In this document: one piece after another, positions 57,964 to 64,000 of the stretch
Layout: the number at the start of each line of letters is the position of its first letter
Position numbering within the stretch: the first letter of the stretch is position 1
Assembly: GCF_900312815.1 (NCBI RefSeq)
Contig: NZ_OMPE01000009.1
Location: forward strand, 620,001-684,000
Origin: Aquimarina sp. AU474
GTDB taxonomy: Bacteria > Bacteroidota > Bacteroidia > Flavobacteriales > Flavobacteriaceae
Direction of reading: 5' to 3'
Length of the DNA: 64,000 bases
Translations under genes and position numbers: made by a program
Notes under the pieces: model-generated
Databases searched by the model: none
The model's input: only the letters and a program-made list of their open reading frames with translations
What the model was told of the DNA's origin: nothing

Positions 57964-59826
57964 TTAATGAGTATCTTCTATTACCTTTAACAGCTCTTCT
58001 ACACAACTATCAAAGTTCTCAAAAACACAAGTTTCTGGAACCAAATCCGGTATTATATCTATACGTTCCATCATATATCTTGGTTGTCTTAGTAACCCAA
58101 CAAAAAACACTGTTACCTTCTTTTTTTGTAGATCCATAATCATTTCTTCCATGGCATATAAACCAGATTGATCCATATACTGCATCCTATCCAAACGCAT
58201 AATAACTGCAGAGGCGGTGTCGGGTATTTGTAAAGCTAATTGTTGAAAATCACTGGTAGAACCAAAAAACAAAGGTCCTTTTACGTGTTTGATAAATACT
58301 TCTTCTTTTAATTGCTTTGGGAAATTCTTTTCATCTTTCCATGCTTCTTCTTTTAATGTTTTAACATCAGATCTTTCGGCTGTTAAATCTCCTATTTTTT
58401 TCATAAACATTAATGAAGCTATCACCAATCCAATTCCTACTGCATATACCAAATTCCAAAATGTAGATAACACCAAAACAATGAGCATGATTAACACTTC
58501 TGAACTTAATTTTATTGGCCCCAATTTAATATCTTTTGGTAAACTCGGTATCGCTTTTAATCCTTTATAGTCCATTACCCCAATTCCTACAGTAATTAAT
58601 ATTCCTGCAAGAACAGCAGCAGGAATCCTAGACGCTACCGATGCAAATCCCAACATTACAACCAATAATACAATACCGGCTATCATACCCGATAATCTTG
58701 TTTTACCACCAGAATCTATATTTACCACAGTTCGTATCGTAGCTCCTGCACCAGGTATACCTCCAAATAAGGCAGCAATACTATTTCCTATTCCTTGACC
58801 AACCAATTCTTTGTTCGGTTTGTGTTTAGTCTTAGTCATATTATCTGCCACCACACTTGTTAATAAAGAATCAATTGCACCTAATAAAGCAAGCGTAAGT
58901 GCGGTAAAAATATACGGGCTAACACTTGCAAAACTAAAACCGGTAAATATTTCCCATTTTGGGATAGGGATACCGCTAGGGATTTCTTCAATAGGTCTAT
59001 AGTCTAGGCCAAATCCATATGCTATTCCGGACATTACGACTAAGGCGACTAATGTACTAGGTACCGCCTTTGTAATGCGTTTAAAACCATATATGATGAT
59101 TACTGTACCAAGTACTAATAACAATTCAAGCCAATTTATATTTCTTAACGCTCGAGGCAATACTTTTAACGCGCCTAATGCTCCTGACGCTTCCTTAGCA
59201 GCCAATGTTTTAGATTCTTTGCCTATATCTTCTTGTGAGATCGCACTTGCCCTAGAAATTGTTTCTTTAAAATCTTCAAGAACCAAAATACCTTCATTGG
59301 CTTCCTCTTTTAAGATGTTTTCAAGGATTACCTCCTCAGCCTGCGCTTTAAACTTTAGAACAAATTCGGCATCTTCTTTTGGGTAATACCCTAATGAAGG
59401 TAATATTTGAGTAAGAAGTATGATCACACCAATTGCCGTCATAAATCCCGAAACTACCGGATAAGGTATATATCTAATATATTTACCTAAACCAATCGCT
59501 CCCAGACCAATTTGCATTAATCCTGCCAAAAGAAAAACTGTTAGTATTGCAGGCAAAGCTTTTTCTAGACTACCATCATTAGTAGCTATAATTCCAGCAA
59601 TCACAACCATACTCACGGCAGTCATCGGTGCCGTTGGCCCAGAAATCTGAGTATTTGTACCTCCAAATAGAGCTGCAAAAAAACTAATAAAAATAGCTCC
59701 GTATAAACCTGCGCTTGGTCCTAATCCAGAAGAAACCCCAAATGCCAAAGCAAGTGGTAAAGCAACAATCCCTGCTGTAAGTCCTCCAAATGCATCCCCT
59801 TTAAAATTGCTAAAAAATCCTTTCAT
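57964..59826 (-). CDS. SulP family anion transporter with STAS domain
   Basis: 620 residues. There are ten or more hydrophobic segments (GGLTAGIVALPLALAFGVSS, QISGPTAPMTAVSMVVIAGI) with a soluble insertion of about 70 residues at 155-228, and a C-terminal STAS domain at about 505-615 (FFGSTSDFQQLALQIP, MDQSGLYAMEEMIMDL with the usual Ser). SulP proteins carry sulfate or bicarbonate. The neighbouring carbonic anhydrase favours bicarbonate, BicA-like with Na+. Substrate assignment is inferred. Confidence 0.9.
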   Translation of the reverse strand: MKGFFSNFKGDAFGGLTAGIVALPLALAFGVSSGLGPSAGLYGAIFISFFAALFGGTNTQISGPTAPMTAVSMVVIAGIIATNDGSLEKALPAILTVFLLAGLMQIGLGAIGLGKYIRYIPYPVVSGFMTAIGVIILLTQILPSLGYYPKEDAEFVLKFKAQAEEVILENILKEEANEGILVLEDFKETISRASAISQEDIGKESKTLAAKEASGALGALKVLPRALRNINWLELLLVLGTVIIIYGFKRITKAVPSTLVALVVMSGIAYGFGLDYRPIEEIPSGIPIPKWEIFTGFSFASVSPYIFTALTLALLGAIDSLLTSVVADNMTKTKHKPNKELVGQGIGNSIAALFGGIPGAGATIRTVVNIDSGGKTRLSGMIAGIVLLVVMLGFASVASRIPAAVLAGILITVGIGVMDYKGLKAIPSLPKDIKLGPIKLSSEVLIMLIVLVLSTFWNLVYAVGIGLVIASLMFMKKIGDLTAERSDVKTLKEEAWKDEKNFPKQLKEEVFIKHVKGPLFFGSTSDFQQLALQIPDTASAVIMRLDRMQYMDQSGLYAMEEMIMDLQKKKVTVFFVGLLRQPRYMMERIDIIPDLVPETCVFENFDSCVEELLKVIEDTH

Positions 59827-59885
59827 ATAACTGTTTTTGTTTCTTTTAACTCACATAATAATAGTAAAGCTATTAAAATTAGCAC

Positions 59886-59925
59886 AAAAAAAAGTGGATG
59901 CACAACTACATCCACTCTTTTTTTA
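59886..59925 (-). terminator. Terminator after the carbonic anhydrase gene
   Basis: Stem AGTGGATG/CATCCACT with an 8-base loop. A and T tracts on both sides give a U-rich tail on the minus strand. Confidence 0.85.
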
Positions 59926-59941
59926 GAAAACTTTAGGATTA

Positions 59942-60574
59942 TTACTTTTCAAAAAACGTAACCTTCCCATTATCAATATCATACATTCCGCCTAGGATTA
60001 ATATTTCACCATTATCTTCCATCTCCTTAAGAACACTACTTTCTTTCCTAATATTATCGATGGTCATATGTACATTTTTCACAGCTACTTCATTTACAAA
60101 ATCAATGTTTTTTGAAGTTCTAGATGCCGCGTCTACAGGTTCTGTAACCGCTGCCACAGCTGGTTTAATCTTACCTATTAATGCTGTAAGATTACCTAAT
60201 TTTGCATCATCACAAGCTCCTTTTACAGCTCCACAAGCTGTGTGACCCAAAACTAATACAAGCTTCGTTCCTGCTAATTTGCTTGCAAACTCCATACTAC
60301 CAAGGATATCTTCGTTTACAAAATTACCTGCTACTCTTGCGCTAAAAATATCACCGATACCTTGATCAAAAATTAATTCTGAAGATACTCTTGAATCAAT
60401 ACAACTTAATATGGTTGCAAAAGGAAATTGACCACTTTTAGTATCACTTACTTGCTCCAAAAGGTTTCGATCTGCTTTTATACTTTCTTGAAATCTTTGA
60501 TTTCCTTCTTTAAGAAGTTGAACTGCGATTTGAGGAGTTATTGCCGCTTGTGTTTCTTTAGTATGTGCTTTCAT
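59942..60574 (-). CDS. Beta-class carbonic anhydrase
   Basis: 210 residues. Zinc ligands and catalytic dyad are visible: Cys58, Asp60 and Arg62 (SCIDSRVSSE), His111 and Cys114 (GHTACGAVKGA). It interconverts CO2 and bicarbonate. It lies 22 bp after a SulP gene on the same strand and before a second SulP gene, so the three probably form a bicarbonate uptake/supply module. Confidence 0.95.
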   Translation of the reverse strand: MKAHTKETQAAITPQIAVQLLKEGNQRFQESIKADRNLLEQVSDTKSGQFPFATILSCIDSRVSSELIFDQGIGDIFSARVAGNFVNEDILGSMEFASKLAGTKLVLVLGHTACGAVKGACDDAKLGNLTALIGKIKPAVAAVTEPVDAASRTSKNIDFVNEVAVKNVHMTIDNIRKESSVLKEMEDNGEILILGGMYDIDNGKVTFFEK

Positions 60575-60596
60575 ATTATTATAGGATTTAATGTAT

Positions 60597-62183
60597 TTAT
60601 GCTGATTTTGGTCTAAGTTTAAAAAATTTAATGTAACTATCAGGATTTTCTACTACCCCCCGTTCTGAGATGAGTTGAATATCAATGTTCTTATTTTTCG
60701 CTTTTTCAGAAAAATCTTCCAAGATTTCGACTATATCGTTATCCAAATATCGTGTTTTTCTAACATCTAGAGTAAGAAATGCATCTTCTGGTAATTGATC
60801 AAGTTCTTTTAAAATAGCACCCTTATTAAAAAAGGTTACTTCTTCAGCAAGAGTCATCGTTATTTTATGTTTTCCATTACTTTTATCTTCGATATGTAAA
60901 AAATGAGAATTCTGATAACTTTTTATTAAAATTACTACAATTCCTACCATTAATCCAAGTCCTATACCAATTAACAAATCGGTGAATATAATACCCAAAA
61001 CTGTAACCGTAAAAGGAATGGATTGTTTCCAGCCTAGTTTGTACATTTTCTTAAACAAAGAAGGTTTTGCTAATTTATACCCTACTATTAGTAAAATAGA
61101 AGCCAATACAGAAAGTGGTATTTTGTTTAATAACTTAGGTATTAGAATAACCGAAATCAATAGTAAAAAACCATGAATAATAGCAGCCATTTTGGTTTTA
61201 CCTCCTGATTGAATATTTGCAGAACTTCTTACAATTACTTGAGTAATAGGCAATCCACCTATCATTCCTGAGATAATATTTCCTGTTCCTTGAGCCAATA
61301 ATTCTCTATTTGTTGGAGTCACATGTTTAGCGGGGTCAAGTTTATCTGTAGCCTCAACACAAAGTAAGGTTTCTAGACTTGCTACCAACGCTATTGTAAA
61401 TGCAGTAATCCAAACATCCATATTACCGATAACCGCAAAATTAGGAAAGCTAAATTGCCCCAAAAAAGAAGTTAAATCTCCAGGTATAGGTACACTCACC
61501 AAAAGATTATCAGCTATTGCCAAATTACTATTATCCTTTGTGAAAATATAAAATAAAATTCCGACTGCTACTGCGACCAAAGGGCCTTGTATGATTTGAA
61601 AAATTTTAGCTTTTTTACCTAATACCTTATCCCATAATAACAATATACCAAGTCCTAGAACAGCTACAATTGTAGCTCCTGGACTTATAAAATTAAGAGA
61701 ATTTATAATTTCAGAAAATGTGTTTTCGCCATCAATCTGAAAAAACGCAAAATCCCCCTCAGGGTCAGAATTATAACCGAAAAAATGAGGGATTTGTTTT
61801 AAAATAATAATGATACCAATTCCGGTAAGCATACCTTTAATAACAGAAGAAGGGAAATAATATCCAATAATTCCTGCTTTTAAAACTCCGAAAAGCAATT
61901 GAATTACTCCTCCAAGTACTACAGCTACTAAAAAGTTTTCAAAACCACCTAATGCTCCAATAGAGGTTAATACGATAGCCGCCAAACCAGCAGCTGGTCC
62001 ACTTACTCCAATTTTTGAGCCACTTAGTGCTCCAACAACAATTCCTCCAACAATTCCGGCTATCAAACCAGAAAAAAGAGGAGCTCCACTCGCCAAAGCA
62101 ATACCTAAACATAAAGGTAATGCTACAAAAAACACCACCATACTAGCCGGTAGGTCTTTCCTTAAATTATTAAAAATATTCAT
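60597..62183 (-). CDS. SulP family transporter, carbonic-anhydrase-linked
   Basis: 528 residues with about eleven hydrophobic segments (SMVVFFVALPLCLGIALASG, SGPAAGLAAIVLTSIGALGG, GNIISGMIGGLPITQVIVRS) and a shorter STAS-like C-terminus at about 430-525 (FLTLDVRKTRYLDNDIVEIL). It lacks the long insertion of the other SulP protein here, so the two are not simple copies. The close carbonic anhydrase gene suggests bicarbonate as substrate. Confidence 0.9.
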   Translation of the reverse strand: MNIFNNLRKDLPASMVVFFVALPLCLGIALASGAPLFSGLIAGIVGGIVVGALSGSKIGVSGPAAGLAAIVLTSIGALGGFENFLVAVVLGGVIQLLFGVLKAGIIGYYFPSSVIKGMLTGIGIIIILKQIPHFFGYNSDPEGDFAFFQIDGENTFSEIINSLNFISPGATIVAVLGLGILLLWDKVLGKKAKIFQIIQGPLVAVAVGILFYIFTKDNSNLAIADNLLVSVPIPGDLTSFLGQFSFPNFAVIGNMDVWITAFTIALVASLETLLCVEATDKLDPAKHVTPTNRELLAQGTGNIISGMIGGLPITQVIVRSSANIQSGGKTKMAAIIHGFLLLISVILIPKLLNKIPLSVLASILLIVGYKLAKPSLFKKMYKLGWKQSIPFTVTVLGIIFTDLLIGIGLGLMVGIVVILIKSYQNSHFLHIEDKSNGKHKITMTLAEEVTFFNKGAILKELDQLPEDAFLTLDVRKTRYLDNDIVEILEDFSEKAKNKNIDIQLISERGVVENPDSYIKFFKLRPKSA

Positions 62184-62329
62184 AGTAATATCAATTAGTA
62201 GTTATTCTTAATTCATAATTAAGAACATGTGTTTAAAAATAGATTTGAAAAAAATTAGAAATAAAGAGAATGTCTCTCAAACTATTGAGGGGTTATATTC
62301 TCAGGATTTACATAAAATATATGTATGTA

Positions 62330-62662
62330 TTATGAAAATTCTGGAGGAGGAGTATTTTCTTCCAGATAAACAGATATGTTTTTAAGATAAAAATCCGGGT
62401 ACAGATTACCATTACAATATACTAAAGATGATGAATTCTCATCATAGAACTGGGATATTTTATCTTTTTGTTTGAACTCTTCTTTTTCAGAGTTTTCTTT
62501 TTCTTTTTTTTCAGAATTTTCTGTTTCATCAAAAGTCATAACAGCAATCTCGTCACTACAAGTATAAAAATTAACTAATCGTATACCATAGTTTGCAATA
62601 CTTAAAAAAAATCCAAGTACCATTAAGAATTTCGCTATTTTACGTTTGGTTTGCACTAACAA
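62330..62662 (-). CDS. Small single-helix protein of unknown function
   Basis: 110 residues. One hydrophobic segment (about 11-30), then a highly charged Glu/Lys stretch (ETENSEKKEKENSEKEEFKQ) and a C-terminus ending NTPPPEFS. The start is a TTG at 62662 or a GTG six bases later; no ATG is available, so the start is uncertain. No family was recognised. Confidence 0.5.
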   Translation of the reverse strand: MLVQTKRKIAKFLMVLGFFLSIANYGIRLVNFYTCSDEIAVMTFDETENSEKKEKENSEKEEFKQKDKISQFYDENSSSLVYCNGNLYPDFYLKNISVYLEENTPPPEFS

Positions 62663-62775
62663 AAAAATTTAAAGCGCTAAAATAACAGTATTACTTTGAT
62701 TTTCTGTTAAATCAATCGTAAATTTAATTAAGCAATTTTAATGCTTTTAGAAGCTTATCTTATCTATAAGGAAAT

Positions 62776-63714
62776 ATGAAAAAGGCCAAAAAGATAATAG
62801 CATACGTTACTTTAGGGTTAGGAATATGTATACTTACTTTAATTTCTTTAGGGCACACTAATCTCGGTAATCTACCTACTACTGAGAATTCCGAAAATAA
62901 TTTTGTAACTGTTAGAAACGAAAAAATTCGCATATTACAAAAAGGGAATGGAAAAGATGTACTTTTTATTCATGGTAGTCCAGGCTTGATTGAAGATTGG
63001 AATAGCATATTTGATTCTCTAGCACAAAACTACAGAGTAACGGCTTTTGACCGTCCTGGTCATGGTTATAGTTCTTCTAATGAGTACACCTATCATATAC
63101 AAGATAACGCGCTTATAGTAGAAGAATTAATTACCAAATTAAAGCTTAAAGATCCTTTGATAGTAGGTCACTCTTATGGTGGATCTACCATAGCATATAT
63201 GGTAACAAATGGTGGATTAAAAAATCTAAAATATATCATCATCGATTCACCACTATATAGATCCAGATCTGCCCTGATTTACAAATTAGTTTCTACCCCT
63301 CTTATAGGAAAAGGTATTGCTGTACTTTCTTCTTATACTATTGCAAAAGGTAAAATTAAAGACGGTGTAACACCTATATTTAAGTCAATTAACAAAGAAA
63401 AAATTGACGAATTAGTAAAAGAGCGGCAAAAAATTTGGTCTCAGCCCAAGGTAATCTATTCAAAATCCAAAGAAACCGTTAATTACCAAAGTGACCTTGA
63501 TCTCATGTCAGATAAGTACAAAAATATAACATCAGATATTACAATAATTAGTGGTACAGATTCTTTAAGCACCTTGAGGAAGGATTGTGAAAAATTCCAT
63601 ACCGAAGTAAAAAATTCTAAACTCATCCTTTTAGATCAAACCGGACATTATATTCAATTTGATAAAGCAGAAGAAGTGCTGGCAATTATACGCGGTAAAA
63701 TAGAATCTAACTAA
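62776..63714 (+). CDS. Alpha/beta hydrolase with N-terminal membrane anchor
   Basis: 312 residues. A hydrophobic segment at 7-26 is followed by an alpha/beta hydrolase domain: HGSPG oxyanion loop (66-70), nucleophile Ser133 in GHSYGG, Asp in ISGTDSLSTL (about 260) and His in DQTGHYIQF (about 290). DRPGHGYSSS is the usual strand-4 loop. The substrate is unknown. It is not close in sequence to the two hydrolases in the cassette region. Confidence 0.88.
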   Translation: MKKAKKIIAYVTLGLGICILTLISLGHTNLGNLPTTENSENNFVTVRNEKIRILQKGNGKDVLFIHGSPGLIEDWNSIFDSLAQNYRVTAFDRPGHGYSSSNEYTYHIQDNALIVEELITKLKLKDPLIVGHSYGGSTIAYMVTNGGLKNLKYIIIDSPLYRSRSALIYKLVSTPLIGKGIAVLSSYTIAKGKIKDGVTPIFKSINKEKIDELVKERQKIWSQPKVIYSKSKETVNYQSDLDLMSDKYKNITSDITIISGTDSLSTLRKDCEKFHTEVKNSKLILLDQTGHYIQFDKAEEVLAIIRGKIESN

Positions 63715-63744
63715 AGCTCGTAGTAAAAGACTAAAATACTTTTA

Positions 63745-64000
63745 TTACAATTCTTTTAAATCTTCGGAGGGGATCCAACCAATCTTGCCGTCGCTTAGTT
63801 TAATTTTCTTCCAGTCATTTACTGTTTCCGAAACTTGAACTTTGGTTCCCTCATGAAGCTCAAATATATCTTCACTCCTTAGGTTTGGTTCACTTTTTAC
63901 GACGGTTTCTTGAGAAAAAATTATTGCAAATTGATTATTTTTAATACTGTTGTACTGCTTAAAAGCAAAAAACACCCCAAAAACACCAAGAACTAATACA
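63745..64000 (-). CDS. C-terminal part of a BatE-like SH3-domain protein (5' end outside window)
   Basis: The minus strand is open to the window edge. A hydrophobic helix (LVLGVFGVFFAF) is followed by a bacterial SH3 domain (SQETVVKSEPNLRSEDIFEL, then VNDWKKIKLSDGKIGWIPSE). In Bacteroidota this tail with a preceding TPR region is typical of BatE in the aerotolerance (Bat) operon. The TPR part would be beyond the window, so the name is tentative. Confidence 0.6.
   Translation of the reverse strand, partial: VLVLGVFGVFFAFKQYNSIKNNQFAIIFSQETVVKSEPNLRSEDIFELHEGTKVQVSETVNDWKKIKLSDGKIGWIPSEDLKEL

Noticed and set aside
1..64000. tRNA or rRNA genes and CRISPR arrays
   Set aside because: I looked for T-loop GGTTCGAATCC-like segments, rRNA landmarks and regularly spaced 25-40 bp direct repeats with unique spacers, and found none. 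A covariance search would be more sensitive.

Overview
The window looks like the chromosome of a marine-type member of the Flavobacteriaceae (Bacteroidota). It is AT-rich. Several promoters have a TAnnTTTG -7 box, there are many lipoproteins and short N-terminal signal peptides, and the gliding-motility lipoprotein gldH sits between ricT and a class A penicillin-binding protein. Reg_prop, PD40 and M56/BlaR1 families are also present. An Aquimarina-like genus would fit, but the genus is an inference. No rRNA, tRNA, CRISPR array, transposase or integrase was recognised.

Region 1 (1-17,412) is accessory DNA and the most unusual part. Every gene lies on the minus strand. Single genes or short operons are separated by 67-221 bp imperfect dyad elements whose ends read GTTGGC/GCCAAC or variants. 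The outer 8-11 bases of the dyads match across each gene rather than within each element. That is what integron cassettes (attC sites) predict, so I read this as an integron-like cassette array without a visible integrase. Cargo includes a partial VOC lipoprotein, two alpha/beta hydrolases, a membrane XRE regulator, a class A beta-lactamase, an FMN reductase/DoxX/barrel/Crp operon, a seven-blade propeller lipoprotein and a CBM9-S41 protease. It continues with a ZIP/NTF2/alcohol dehydrogenase/Crp operon carrying FNR-like boxes, an erythromycin-esterase-like protein, an NTF2-like lipoprotein and a HEPN (Apea-like) protein. The array stops at 17,374-17,412, next to a 21-bp-periodic repeat tract and a decayed reading frame.

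Region 2 (18.1-36.6 kb) is mostly conserved chromosome. It holds hemJ, a GNAT, an M57-type metalloprotease, yicC-gmk-nadD, two stand-alone receivers, crotonase/DUF4177-like/histidine kinase, a fused oligopeptide ABC ATPase, a CoA-transferase operon interrupted by a 1-Cys peroxiredoxin, PBP1A-gldH-ricT and trhO.

Region 3 (36.6-37.9 kb) lies between trhO and recA. It carries two small double-glycine-leader peptide genes (orphan RiPP or bacteriocin precursors) and two even shorter opposite-strand frames that end in Gly-Gly-stop.

Region 4 (37.9-64 kb) contains recA, an ECF sigma factor translationally coupled to a membrane-anchored barrel protein, plsC, trpS, a beta-helix lipoprotein with five 52-residue repeats, a BlaI/M56 pair with tandem operator dyads, and pheS. 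It continues with twin PD40 lipoprotein-like proteins beside an AraC-type membrane regulator, a RelE/ParE toxin-antitoxin pair, cvpA, a SulP-carbonic anhydrase-SulP bicarbonate cluster, an alpha/beta hydrolase and the 3' end of a BatE-like SH3 protein cut by the window edge.
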